Assembly (NCBI GenBank): GCA_009699565.1
Contig: WLNX01000055.1
Span: 1 to 9,213, forward strand
Reading direction: 5' to 3'
Source: Actinomycetota bacterium
GTDB lineage: Bacteria > Actinomycetota > Thermoleophilia > Solirubrobacterales > Solirubrobacteraceae
Length of the DNA: 9,213 nucleotides
Shown: positions 1-5,800 of the stretch, piece after piece
How positions within the stretch are numbered: position 1 is the first letter of the stretch
Layout: each line of letters begins with the position of its first letter
Translations under genes and position numbers: made by a program
Notes under the pieces: generated by a model
The model's input: only the letters and a program-made list of their open reading frames with translations
Database searches by the model: none
Told to the model about the DNA's origin: nothing

Positions 1-1
1 A

Positions 2-184
2 GACCTTGGCGGCTCGATCCGCGTTGGCCTTGAAGACAACCTCTACCTGCCGAGCGGCGAGATGGCCGGTTCAAACGGCGATCTCGTGGCCGTCGCCCGG
101 CAGATGACGGAAGCGGCCGGCAGACGGCCCGCAACTGTCGCCGAAGCGCGTGGGCTGCTCGGCATCCCGGCTCCGGCCGCCTAA
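2..184 (+). CDS. BKACE family protein (beta-keto acid cleavage enzyme, DUF849), 3' end only
   Basis: Only the last 60 codons lie in the window; the gene enters from the left edge and stops at TAA 182-184. The visible sequence has the C-terminal BKACE signature: GSIRVGLEDNLYLPSGEMA (residues 4-22 of the fragment), then a SNGDLV segment and a final helix rich in Ala, Arg and Glu. In this family (3-keto-5-aminohexanoate cleavage enzyme and relatives, a zinc-dependent TIM barrel) a beta-keto acid and acetyl-CoA are converted to acetoacetate and a new acyl-CoA. The Zn ligands and substrate-specifying residues lie upstream and cannot be seen, so the substrate is unknown. The next gene, an acyl-CoA racemase-like protein, starts 9 nt downstream on the same strand, which suggests shared acyl-CoA catabolism (inference). 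Confidence 0.8.
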   Translation, partial: DLGGSIRVGLEDNLYLPSGEMAGSNGDLVAVARQMTEAAGRRPATVAEARGLLGIPAPAA

Positions 185-187
185 GCT
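182..187 (+). promoter_or_regulatory. Candidate -10 hexamer TAAGCT for a leaderless start at 194
   Basis: TAAGCT fits TAnnnT and lies 6 nt before the ATG at 194. No Shine-Dalgarno-like sequence is present. The hexamer contains the TAA stop codon of the upstream gene. The spacing matches other starts in this window, so a transcript beginning at the ATG is plausible, possibly alongside read-through from upstream. Confidence 0.4.
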
Positions 188-193
188 TCGACG

Positions 194-1420
194 ATGCCTC
201 TCCCGCTTGAAGATCTCAGAGTCCTCGACCTCTCCCGCCTGCTGCCCGGCCCGTTCTGTTCGCTGCTGCTGGCCGACTGCGGCGCCGACGTAATCAAGGT
301 GGAGGACACCGGGATGGGCGACTACGCGCGCTGGTCGCCGCCGTTCCACGAGGGCGTTGAGAAGTCGGCCGGGGGAGCGCTCTTCCTGGCGCTGAACCGC
401 AACAAGCGCTCGATCCGCGTCAACTTGAAGAGCGACGAGGGCCGCGACCTGCTGCTGAAGCTTGCCGAGGACGCCGACATCGTCCTCGAATCGTTCCGTC
501 CCGGCGTGCTCGACCGCCTTGGAGTGGGCTACGAAGCGCTAAGGGCGGCCAACCCGGGGATCGTCTACTGCGCGATCACCGGCTACGGCCAGGACGGTCC
601 ATACGCCGACCGCGCCGGACACGACATGAACTACCTCGCCAACGCCGGACTGCTCGGCCTGACCGGCGACCTAGGCGGACCGCCGGTGCAGTCGGCGGCT
701 CAGATCGCCGACATCGGCGCCGGTTCGCTGATGGCCGCATTCGCGATCCTCGCCGCGATCCGCGAGCGCGACCGCTCCGGAGAGGGGCAGTCGATCGACA
801 TCTCGATGACCGACGGCGCGCTTGCCTGGATGGTGATGCCCTCGGCGGTGACGTTGGCCGGAGGCAAGCCGCCGCGCCGGGGCGAAGGCGAGCTGGCAGG
901 CGGCTTGGTCTGCTACCGCCCCTACGAATGCAAGGACGGCTGGGTGTCGATGGGTGCGTTGGAGCCAAAGTTCTGGAAGCTGTGGTGCGAGGGCAGCGGC
1001 CATGAGGAGCTGATCGAGAAGCAGTTCGAGCGCCCCGGCAGCGAAGCGCACAAGCAGATTGAAGCCGTCTTCATGGAGCGCACCAGGGCAGAGTGGGCCG
1101 AGTTTGCCGCCAAGTACGACTGCTGCGTTGAACCGCTTCTTGAGGTCGAGGAGGCACTTGAGTCGGAGCTCTTCAAGGCGCGCGGCATGGTGACCGCACT
1201 GACGCAGCCGGGCGCCGTCAACCCTGTCCGCGTCGTCGCGAGCCCGCTCGCCTTCTCGCGCACGCCGGTGGACAACGACCGCCTTCCGGCTCCCTCGCTT
1301 GGCGAGCACACGCACGAAGTGCTCGCCGCTGCCGGTTACGACGCCGATCAGATTGCCGAGCTTGAGGCGGGCGGCGCAGTCGGCGGCCTCAGCGACGCCA
1401 GCGGATCGTTCCTCAGCTGA
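194..1420 (+). CDS. CaiB/BaiF family III CoA protein, alpha-methylacyl-CoA racemase-like
   Basis: This 408-aa protein has the usual family III CoA-transferase length and layout. It opens with LRVLDLSRLLPGPFCSLLLADCGADVIKVED (about residues 8-38 in two overlapping motifs), followed by LNRNKRSIRVNLK (67-79) and the GYGQDGPYADRAGHDMNYLA region (130-149). In Mycobacterium methylacyl-CoA racemase the catalytic residues are His126, Asp156 and Glu241. Here H143 and D173 keep the same 30-residue spacing, and E257 sits in a matching GALEPKFW motif. That favours 2-methylacyl-CoA racemase (exchange at the alpha carbon of the thioester) over CoA transfer. The 9-nt gap after the BKACE gene suggests a common pathway. 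The gene is convergent with the DUF2804-like gene, whose stop lies 6 bp away. The fold is certain, but the exact substrate is inferred. Confidence 0.88.
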   Translation: MPLPLEDLRVLDLSRLLPGPFCSLLLADCGADVIKVEDTGMGDYARWSPPFHEGVEKSAGGALFLALNRNKRSIRVNLKSDEGRDLLLKLAEDADIVLESFRPGVLDRLGVGYEALRAANPGIVYCAITGYGQDGPYADRAGHDMNYLANAGLLGLTGDLGGPPVQSAAQIADIGAGSLMAAFAILAAIRERDRSGEGQSIDISMTDGALAWMVMPSAVTLAGGKPPRRGEGELAGGLVCYRPYECKDGWVSMGALEPKFWKLWCEGSGHEELIEKQFERPGSEAHKQIEAVFMERTRAEWAEFAAKYDCCVEPLLEVEEALESELFKARGMVTALTQPGAVNPVRVVASPLAFSRTPVDNDRLPAPSLGEHTHEVLAAAGYDADQIAELEAGGAVGGLSDASGSFLS

Positions 1421-1426
1421 GCCGTT

Positions 1427-2272
1427 CTACCAGCGCGCGCTGTGGCGTTCCATCACGCCGAAGCCGCTGGCCAGCTCGACGCCGCCCGGGAAAGTGCCCG
1501 CGAAGGTGCCAAACGGCTGGCTGTACTCGCTGGCAAAGATTTTCAGGTCCTCGCTGTTGGCTCGCTCCGCTTCCGCGCTGAAGGCGAGCGAACAGTCGCT
1601 GTCGGGGAAGTCGACACCCGCCAGGTCGGCGGGAAACTCGGCGGGCGGAAGCTCGCGGGCGGCTCCGTCTACCCAGAGCGTCCGTTCGCTCGCGGTTGGA
1701 GCGTCGTGGACGCCGCTGACGATGTTCCATGCCAGCGCGCTGCCGTCGGCTGCCGCGCCGACTCCCGCTGACCAGTTCCAAGCCGTGTCGCGGGCGTGGT
1801 ATCCGGCCGTCGCGTCAACCAGCCCCGAAGCTTCGACCCGCTGCACCCTGCCTGCGGCATGAATGGTGCCGCTGGCGGTAATGGGCAGCTTGCGGGTCCA
1901 GATGTACGAGGCTCCGTGGCGACTGACGACCTCAACCGGTTCGCCGTTAGGGCGAAGGGCGATGTCGATCTTCGCTCGGCGGCTCTTGACGCTGAGGCGG
2001 CCGTTGGCAATGGCAACCATCCGCGGGCTGAAGGCGGTCTGCTCGAGCAGCTCGCCGCTGGAGCGGTCGAGCACGGCCCAGAAGGAGTGCGGGATTCCGC
2101 CGACTCTTACCGTCGCCGCGCACAGCATCAGCTCATCTCCGTACACGCCCGCGTAGATCCAGCGCTTAAGCGGTCGCCGGTCATGGACCAGCGGCATTGC
2201 CGCAGGCGGCAGCGCCAGCCCTGACGGCCGCACACTGCCGTCGCTGCGGATCGGGAGTTCGTTGAGGCTCAC
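1427..2272 (-). CDS. DUF2804-like protein of unknown function
   Basis: This is a 281-aa beta-rich soluble protein with no signal peptide or membrane segment. Segments recalling DUF2804 are KRWIYAGVY (36-44), FWAVLDRSSG (65-74), GYHARDTAWNWSAG (157-170) and a closing FGTFAGTFPGG...GVMERHSARW (254-281). No biochemical role is established for this family; the repeated Trp/Gly beta-strand pattern would suit a lipocalin-like barrel (inference). A longer GTG start at 2281 gives 284 aa. I prefer GTG 2272 because TAGCGT lies exactly 7 nt before it, as at other starts here, and the extra residues MAC add nothing recognisable. It is divergent from the nitrilase-family gene at 2312, with overlapping promoter space. 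Codon use looks like that of its neighbours. Family assignment is from memory of motifs and is moderately sure. Confidence 0.72.
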   Translation of the reverse strand: MSLNELPIRSDGSVRPSGLALPPAAMPLVHDRRPLKRWIYAGVYGDELMLCAATVRVGGIPHSFWAVLDRSSGELLEQTAFSPRMVAIANGRLSVKSRRAKIDIALRPNGEPVEVVSRHGASYIWTRKLPITASGTIHAAGRVQRVEASGLVDATAGYHARDTAWNWSAGVGAAADGSALAWNIVSGVHDAPTASERTLWVDGAARELPPAEFPADLAGVDFPDSDCSLAFSAEAERANSEDLKIFASEYSQPFGTFAGTFPGGVELASGFGVMERHSARW

Positions 2273-2279
2273 GCAGGCC

Positions 2280-2285
2280 ACGCTA
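2280..2285 (-). promoter_or_regulatory. Candidate -10 hexamer TAGCGT for the DUF2804-like gene
   Basis: Read on the minus strand, TAGCGT ends 7 nt before the GTG at 2272. That would give a leaderless mRNA and decides between the two possible GTG starts. It lies 11 bp from the candidate -10 of the divergent hydrolase gene, so the two promoters probably interfere or are co-regulated (inference). Confidence 0.4.
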
Positions 2286-2296
2286 CCGAAGCGGGG

Positions 2297-2302
2297 TATT
2301 CT
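2297..2302 (+). promoter_or_regulatory. Candidate -10 hexamer TATTCT for the C-N hydrolase gene
   Basis: TATTCT has five of six matches to TATAAT and ends 9 nt before the TTG at 2312. The expected transcription start is within about 3 nt of the start codon. No convincing -35 hexamer is visible at 16-18 bp and there is no Shine-Dalgarno site, so this looks like a nearly leaderless promoter. Confidence 0.45.
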
Positions 2303-2311
2303 TGCCCGGTC

Positions 2312-3145
2312 TTGCGCGTTTCAGCGATCCAGCTCACAGCAACCCCGGACCTTTCGGCGAACATCGCGAAGGCCGACGCTTTGGTGCGGGAGGCCGCGGC
2401 CGCCGGGGCGCAGTTCGTGCTGCTGCCGGAGTGGTGGGCGTCCGGCGGCTCCGCGGCCGAAAAGCTCGCAGCCGCAGAGAGCCTTGAAGGCGAGGCGCTG
2501 TCGTGGGCCGCTGCAATCGCCGCCGAGCTGGGGATTGATCTAGTCGCAGGCTCCGTAACGGAGCGGGTAGAAGACCAGTCCAAGCTCCACAACACCAGCG
2601 TCCATCTGGGCCCCGACGGGCAGCGCAAAGCGGTCTACCGCAAGATCCACCTCTTCGACAATCAGCTTGAAGGATCGAGCTTCCGTGAATCGGAGCACCA
2701 GCTTCCGGGCGATCAAGTCGTCAACAGCGAGGCGGCTGACGGAACCCGGTTCGGACTGAGCATCTGTTACGACCTCCGTTTTCCAGAGCTCTACCGCCTG
2801 CAGGCAGTCGAGGGCGCGCAGATGCTGATAGTGCCGGCCTGCTTCACGAGGCCGACGACCGAGGCCCATTGGGAGAGTCTGCTGCGGGCACGGGCGATCG
2901 AAAACCACTGCTTCGTGATCGCCGCCAACCAGGTCGGCGAGCCCGGGCCGGGGATGGACTGCGGCGGCGAATCAATGATTCTCGACCCATGGGGCAGGGT
3001 TCTGGCCAAAGCCGATACAAAGAGTCAGATGGTGATCAGCGCCGACTTGGATTTCAGCGAGCAGGAGCGAATCCGCAACCAGCTGCCCTCGCTCGCGTCG
3101 CGGCGGCCTGAAACCTATGGCAGCGTCGACAGAGGGATCTCCTGA
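2312..3145 (+). CDS. Nitrilase-superfamily C-N hydrolase, Nit1/Nit2-like amidase
   Basis: This 277-aa cytoplasmic amidase covers the whole single-domain family length. The Glu-Lys-Cys triad is visible: E40 in LLPEWW, K111 in YRKIHLFD and C152 in SICYDLRFPEL. A typical Nit-branch segment follows, with AHWESLLRARAIENHCFVIAANQ (split around residues 188-210). This branch includes deaminated glutathione amidase and omega-amidase, which hydrolyse amides of dicarboxylic acids such as alpha-ketoglutaramate. Which amide is used here cannot be told from the sequence. The TTG start is chosen because RVSAIQL is the normal family N-terminus and no ATG or GTG fits. Its TGA shares one base with the ATG of the downstream TetR gene, so the two are an operon and the regulator may respond to a related metabolite (inference). 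Confidence 0.9.
   Translation: MRVSAIQLTATPDLSANIAKADALVREAAAAGAQFVLLPEWWASGGSAAEKLAAAESLEGEALSWAAAIAAELGIDLVAGSVTERVEDQSKLHNTSVHLGPDGQRKAVYRKIHLFDNQLEGSSFRESEHQLPGDQVVNSEAADGTRFGLSICYDLRFPELYRLQAVEGAQMLIVPACFTRPTTEAHWESLLRARAIENHCFVIAANQVGEPGPGMDCGGESMILDPWGRVLAKADTKSQMVISADLDFSEQERIRNQLPSLASRRPETYGSVDRGIS
3132..3137 (+). promoter_or_regulatory. Ribosome binding site for the TetR gene
   Basis: GAGGGA lies 7 nt before the ATG at 3145, inside the last codons of the hydrolase gene. It contrasts with the SD-less operon-leading genes in this window and supports 3145 as the start. Confidence 0.6.
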
Positions 3146-3753
3146 TGTCGACCGCAGGCTCCCAGCAGGCGACTGAGAAGCGCAGGCTGATCCTCGATGC
3201 CGCGGTTCGCGTCTTCGCGCGCGAGGGCTTCCACGGCTGCCGCGTTGCCGACATCGCCGACGAGGCCGGAGTTGCCTACGGGCTCGTCTACCACTACTTC
3301 CGCTCCAAGGACGAGATTCTTGACACGCTCTTCCTAGAGCGCTGGGGGCTGATGCTGGAAGAGATCGCGAGGGTAGACGCCGAGCCCGCGCCGGTCCGCG
3401 AGAAGCTCGCTGCGATCGCGGGGTTCATCGTCGATTCGTACCGCTACGACCCCGACCTGATGAAGGTGATCATCGTTGACGTGACGCGCGCCGCCAACTC
3501 GTTTGGCCGCAGCCATCTCGACGAGATCCGAGCAGCCTACGAACTGATCGGGGCGATCGTGGAATCGGCCCAGAAAAGCGGCGAGCTGCGCAGAGACATC
3601 ACGCCGACCTTCGCGGCAATGGCCTTCTACGGCGCCGTCGAGCAGGTCCTTAGTGGCTGGATCTTCGACATCCTGCCCGAAGCGGCCGAGGACTACGACC
3701 AAGCCAAGGAGTTCATCGTCAGCACCATCTGCGACGGGCTGGAGCCGCGCTAA
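3145..3753 (+). CDS. TetR/AcrR family transcriptional regulator
   Basis: This is a 202-aa one-component repressor of ordinary TetR length. The N-terminal DNA-binding domain is clear: KRRLILDAAVRVFAREGF (12-29), then the helix-turn-helix VADIADEAGVAYGLVYHYF (34-52) and the SKDEIL junction (54-59). Residues 60-202 are all-helical, including YRYDPDLMKVIIVDVTRA (98-115) and AFYGAVEQVLSGWI. This layout is shared with fatty-acid or acyl-CoA responsive TetR proteins such as Bacillus FadR, but the ligand is not determined by sequence alone. The start overlaps the hydrolase stop by one base (TGATG), indicating translational coupling. Autoregulation of the hydrolase-tetR operon, and perhaps of the divergent DUF2804-like gene, is the natural guess. 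I could not find a convincing operator palindrome. Confidence 0.93.
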   Translation: MSTAGSQQATEKRRLILDAAVRVFAREGFHGCRVADIADEAGVAYGLVYHYFRSKDEILDTLFLERWGLMLEEIARVDAEPAPVREKLAAIAGFIVDSYRYDPDLMKVIIVDVTRAANSFGRSHLDEIRAAYELIGAIVESAQKSGELRRDITPTFAAMAFYGAVEQVLSGWIFDILPEAAEDYDQAKEFIVSTICDGLEPR

Positions 3754-3757
3754 GGCA

Positions 3758-3774
3758 ACCTGATTCGGGCAGGT
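3758..3774 (+). terminator. Weak hairpin after the TetR gene, possible terminator
   Basis: ACCTG and CAGGT form a 5-bp stem around a 7-nt loop, 4 nt after the TetR stop, with GTTTT 8 nt further on. The stem is short and the T run is not adjacent, so this is only a possible terminator. The rest of the 62-bp gap holds the promoter of the next operon. Confidence 0.22.
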
Positions 3775-3802
3775 CGCTTGCGTTTTGAGCTGGCTGGTGC
3801 GC

Positions 3803-3808
3803 TACCGT
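3803..3808 (+). promoter_or_regulatory. Candidate -10 hexamer TACCGT for the small membrane operon
   Basis: TACCGT ends 7 nt before ATG 3816, giving a likely leaderless mRNA. A TTGCGT at 3778-3783 could act as -35, although its 19-bp spacer is long. No Shine-Dalgarno site precedes the ATG. Confidence 0.45.
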
Positions 3809-3815
3809 CCCAGCG

Positions 3816-3950
3816 ATGGACAACGAAATCATCAAACGGCTCGCTTGGATGGGCTTTGTGGCCGGACTTGAAGCCCTCGCCAGCATCGCTGCACTGCGCC
3901 TCGCGGCATTCGTCTGGCAGCGGTTCCTCGACGAAGAACCACCAGCGTGA
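3816..3950 (+). CDS. 44-aa single-pass membrane microprotein
   Basis: This short frame encodes MDNEIIKRLAWMGFVAG (1-17), one hydrophobic helix (about 10-33), a short amphipathic WQRFLDEE and a Pro-Pro-Ala end. Three features argue that it is real. It has a TAnnnT hexamer 7 nt before its ATG. Its TGA overlaps the next gene's GTG in a GTGA tetranucleotide, typical of coupled translation. It also leads a series of small membrane-protein genes on the same strand. I do not recognise a family with confidence; similar small helical proteins occur beside holin-X genes in actinobacteria (from memory). Its role is probably envelope-associated, possibly as a partner of the downstream proteins (inference). 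Automated annotation may have missed it because of its length. Confidence 0.6.
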   Translation: MDNEIIKRLAWMGFVAGLEALASIAALRLAAFVWQRFLDEEPPA

Positions 3951-4204
3951 GCGCCGATCCAAATCAGCCCCCGGTGATTCCCGGACCGCGCGATCCAAGT
4001 CAGGCGGCCGCACCGTCTCCGGCTTTCGATCCACCTGCGCCGCAGTCGGTTCCTACAGAGCAGGCCTCCTATACGCCGCCCGCCTTTGAAGCCCACGCTC
4101 CAGAGCGGACTCTGCTCGAGAAGCGTCCGGAGATTCTCGTGGGCCTTGCCGCGGCAGGCGGCTTCGTCGCCGCGCAGCTGCTCGGCCGCATTCGGGGGCG
4201 CTAG
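3947..4204 (+). CDS. Pro-rich protein with a C-terminal membrane anchor
   Basis: This 85-aa protein has a disordered N-terminus (1-50) rich in Pro, Ala, Ser and Gln, a short charged stretch (APERTLLEKRPE, 51-62), one hydrophobic helix (63-80) and a basic tail RIRGR. That suggests a tail-anchored inner-membrane protein with the N-terminus in the cytoplasm (positive-inside rule, inference). The GTG start overlaps the preceding stop by 4 bp. The last 26 residues resemble the C-terminus of the DUF3618 protein encoded two genes downstream, with RPEILVGLAAAGGFV here against RPKVLAGAAVAGFVI there. This points to a shared anchor module. I do not recognise a named family for the full protein. The next ATG follows 3 nt after the stop. 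Confidence 0.72.
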   Translation: MSADPNQPPVIPGPRDPSQAAAPSPAFDPPAPQSVPTEQASYTPPAFEAHAPERTLLEKRPEILVGLAAAGGFVAAQLLGRIRGR

Positions 4205-4207
4205 CCG

Positions 4208-4672
4208 ATGTCCAACGCTCCCGGCCCCAACGACAGCGCACTCGCCCAGGCGATTCAGCGTGTCAGCAGCGACACCCGCGGCCTGATCCAGGATCAGGTT
4301 GATCTCGCAAAGCTTGAGCTTCAGCAGAAGGCGACGGTCTTCGGCCGCGGCACCGTGATTGCGATTGCGGCAGGGGTCTTCCTGATCGGCGCGCTGCTGC
4401 TGATCATCGAGGGCGCAAGCTGGCTTGCGTGGTACCTCTTCTTCCCCAACGACACATTCTTCTGGGGCTTCTTCCTGATGGCCTTCCTGCTCATTGTTTG
4501 TGCGGTTCTCGCCGGGTTGCTGGCTGCCAAGATGCTGAAGAAGGCGAAGGTTCCGGTCCCCGATCAGGCGCTGGCCGCGGCCCGTCAGACGCAGGCCGTG
4601 ATCAGCGAAGAGGCGCGCTTGACAAGCGAACAGGTCCGCGACGCCGTCGTGCTGCCAGAGGAGGACCGCTGA
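4208..4672 (+). CDS. Actinobacterial holin-X / YqjE-like membrane protein (PF07332 type)
   Basis: This 154-aa protein has an amphipathic helical start with DTRGLIQDQVDLAKLELQQKA (22-42 region) and two transmembrane segments (about 49-77 and 83-107). A basic KMLKKAK follows, then a soluble helical tail to residue 154. The QVxLAKxEL motif followed by two hydrophobic hairpin helices is the hallmark of Phage_holin_3_6, whose members include E. coli YqjE. Despite the name there is no phage context: no lysin or structural genes are nearby. The sequence more likely marks a chromosomal envelope protein. The C-terminal tail beyond VPVP is longer than in minimal members. It is co-transcribed with its neighbours, 3 nt after the upstream stop and overlapping the downstream ATG by one base. 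The exact function is unknown. Confidence 0.82.
   Translation: MSNAPGPNDSALAQAIQRVSSDTRGLIQDQVDLAKLELQQKATVFGRGTVIAIAAGVFLIGALLLIIEGASWLAWYLFFPNDTFFWGFFLMAFLLIVCAVLAGLLAAKMLKKAKVPVPDQALAAARQTQAVISEEARLTSEQVRDAVVLPEEDR
4657..4664 (+). promoter_or_regulatory. Strong ribosome binding site for the DUF3618 gene
   Basis: AGAGGAGG lies 7 nt before ATG 4672. It decides the start within a frame that is open further upstream, to 4429, and shows that this organism uses Shine-Dalgarno sites for genes inside operons. Confidence 0.75.
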
Positions 4673-4896
4673 TGAGCCCTTCACGCGATCAGGAGCAGCT
4701 GCGCGCATCGATCGCTCAGCGCCAAGCCGACCTCGCCCAGTCGCTGACTCAGCTGCGCGGTGAAGTTGTTGCGGTCGCCGACTGGCGCACCCAAGTGAAC
4801 CGCCACCGCCCGAAGGTTCTTGCCGGTGCAGCGGTCGCGGGCTTTGTGATCGGCGGCGGCATCGCCGCGCTGATCGGCCGCAAGCGCCGCTACTAG
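4672..4896 (+). CDS. DUF3618-type tail-anchored membrane protein
   Basis: This 74-aa protein has an N-terminal charged helix, LRASIAQRQADLAQSLTQLR (10-29), which matches the DUF3618 R-xx-I-xx-x-R/Q-xx-L-xx-x-xx-L pattern. A linker with Trp39 follows, then one transmembrane helix (about 48-68) and a basic tail GRKRRY. Heptad spacing in residues 8-36 suggests a coiled coil. DUF3618 proteins commonly sit beside holin-X genes in actinobacteria. By architecture they resemble the proteobacterial DUF883 proteins ElaB/YqjD, which anchor to the inner membrane by the C-terminus; ribosome binding is known for YqjD and should not be assumed here. The ATG overlaps the preceding TGA by one base and has a strong ribosome binding site. 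The stop lies 4 bp from the convergent degV-family stop. Confidence 0.78.
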   Translation: MSPSRDQEQLRASIAQRQADLAQSLTQLRGEVVAVADWRTQVNRHRPKVLAGAAVAGFVIGGGIAALIGRKRRY

Positions 4897-4900
4897 AAGC

Positions 4901-5764
4901 TCAGGGTGCCAGCAGATCGGGGTTAATCCCCGACACGCCAAGCACTCCCGGTCCTGCGTGGGTGCCGATCACCGGGCCGATCTCGGAGCAGAGGAGCGGC
5001 TCGGTTCCAAAGATTTCGCGGCCTCGTTCAATCATCTGGTCGGCAAGATCCGGCACTTCAATGTGCTGGACGATCCACGAAGTAGCCCCGGCCTCCTTGC
5101 GCTCCTCGAGCAGCTCGACCATCCGTTCAAAGGCGCGGCGGTTGGTGCGAACCCGCTCAACCGGCGTGATGACCTCGTCAAAGCTGAGAATCGGCTTGAT
5201 CTTCAGGGCGCTGCCAAGCCAAGCCTGAGCGGCGCCAATCCGCCCTCCGCGGCGCAGATACTCCAGCGTGTCGACCGAGAACCAGATCTTCACGTCATCA
5301 ACTGCGGCCAAGGTGCGAGCCTTGACGGCCTCTACGTCGCGGCCGCCGCGGGCTGCGCTGGCAGCCGCCAGGACTATCGCTGCTAGGCCGCCGGCTGCGC
5401 TGCGCGAATCAACTACTTCGATCGTTCGCTGCGACCCGTCGCCCGTCAGCTCGGCTGCCGCTTGGCGCGCGCTGTCGCAGGTGCCTGAGATTCCGGCTCC
5501 CAAGTGCACAGAGACAATGTCGAAGCCCTCCGCGATCAGCGGCTCGTAGACGGCCATGAAATCGCCCGGTGATGGCTGCGATGTCGTCGGCAGATCGCTG
5601 CGCGTGCGCAGATCCTCGTAGAAGGCGTGGAAGTTAGGCATGTCGGCCTCGCGCGTCAATGTTCCGCCGTCGTTCACGTAGAGGCTGACTTGATGGATGC
5701 CGTAGTCGGCAATCATCTCGCGCGGGAGGTAGTGGGTTGAGTCGGTTACGACGGCGACAGGCAC
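4901..5764 (-). CDS. DegV family (FakB-like) fatty-acid-binding protein
   Basis: This 287-aa cytoplasmic protein contains all the DegV landmarks: VVTDSTHYLP (5-14), TSQPSPGDF (61-69), VHLGAGISGT (86-95), LEYLRRGGRIG (167-177) and EIGPVIGTHAGPG (261-273). Family members bind one fatty acid in a buried pocket. In Firmicutes, FakB presents it to the kinase FakA, which makes acyl phosphate for phospholipid synthesis. The Ser/Thr in the first lobe and H269 correspond to the head-group binding region. No FakA/DAK-like gene is in the window, so the partner must be elsewhere if it exists. The GTG start is supported by TAGGGT lying 6 nt upstream and by MPVAVVTDST being a normal family start. It is divergent from the thioredoxin-fold gene and convergent with the DUF3618 gene. 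Confidence 0.93.
   Translation of the reverse strand: MPVAVVTDSTHYLPREMIADYGIHQVSLYVNDGGTLTREADMPNFHAFYEDLRTRSDLPTTSQPSPGDFMAVYEPLIAEGFDIVSVHLGAGISGTCDSARQAAAELTGDGSQRTIEVVDSRSAAGGLAAIVLAAASAARGGRDVEAVKARTLAAVDDVKIWFSVDTLEYLRRGGRIGAAQAWLGSALKIKPILSFDEVITPVERVRTNRRAFERMVELLEERKEAGATSWIVQHIEVPDLADQMIERGREIFGTEPLLCSEIGPVIGTHAGPGVLGVSGINPDLLAP
4917..4933. other. GC-rich hairpin at the convergent 3' ends
   Basis: TCGGGG and CCCCGA form a perfect 6-bp stem around TTAAT, within the last degV codons and 21 bp past the DUF3618 stop. On the plus strand it could slow or end transcription of the small membrane operon. There is no T tract, so it may simply reflect coding constraint. Confidence 0.25.
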
Positions 5765-5770
5765 ATGGCG

Positions 5771-5776
5771 ACCCTA
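5771..5776 (-). promoter_or_regulatory. Candidate -10 hexamer TAGGGT for the degV-family gene
   Basis: On the minus strand TAGGGT ends 6 nt before GTG 5764, so the transcript probably begins at the start codon. It lies back to back with the TACCCT of the opposite gene, with 12 bp between them. Confidence 0.5.
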
Positions 5777-5788
5777 TTACACCGGCGG

Positions 5789-5794
5789 TACCCT
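5789..5794 (+). promoter_or_regulatory. Candidate -10 hexamer TACCCT for the thioredoxin-fold gene
   Basis: TACCCT ends 6 nt before GTG 5801, the same geometry as the divergent degV-family promoter. It favours GTG 5801 over the in-frame ATG 5765, which would add 12 residues unlike the family. Confidence 0.5.
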
Positions 5795-5800
5795 CGACTT

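Noticed and set aside
671..1315. Long minus-strand open frames opposite the CoA racemase-like gene
   Set aside because: The translations are Arg/Ala/Ser-rich with no family motifs, and the plus-strand protein has a complete recognised fold. High GC keeps antisense frames open.
1412..1421. Perfect 10-bp palindrome CTCAGCTGAG at the convergent stops as a terminator
   Set aside because: There is no loop and no T tract, so it cannot form a stable hairpin of intrinsic-terminator type.
1299..1862. Plus-strand 187-aa frame across the convergent gene ends
   Set aside because: It spans two genes in unrelated frames, is of low complexity and has no start signals. It is a shadow of the DUF2804-like gene.
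2284..2298. TACC...GGTA inverted repeat as a TetR operator
   Set aside because: The arms are only 4 bp and overlap both candidate -10 hexamers, whose TA-containing ends would create such symmetry by chance.
4208..4672. Phage holin, hence a prophage remnant
   Set aside because: No lysin, structural, integrase or att-like sequences are nearby. The protein belongs to the holin-X/YqjE group, which is common on chromosomes, and sits in a small envelope operon.
3719..4708. 329-aa minus-strand frame opposite the small membrane operon
   Set aside because: It is Arg/Gly/Gln-rich and motif-free, and it covers four plus-strand genes with proper overlaps, ribosome sites and membrane helices.
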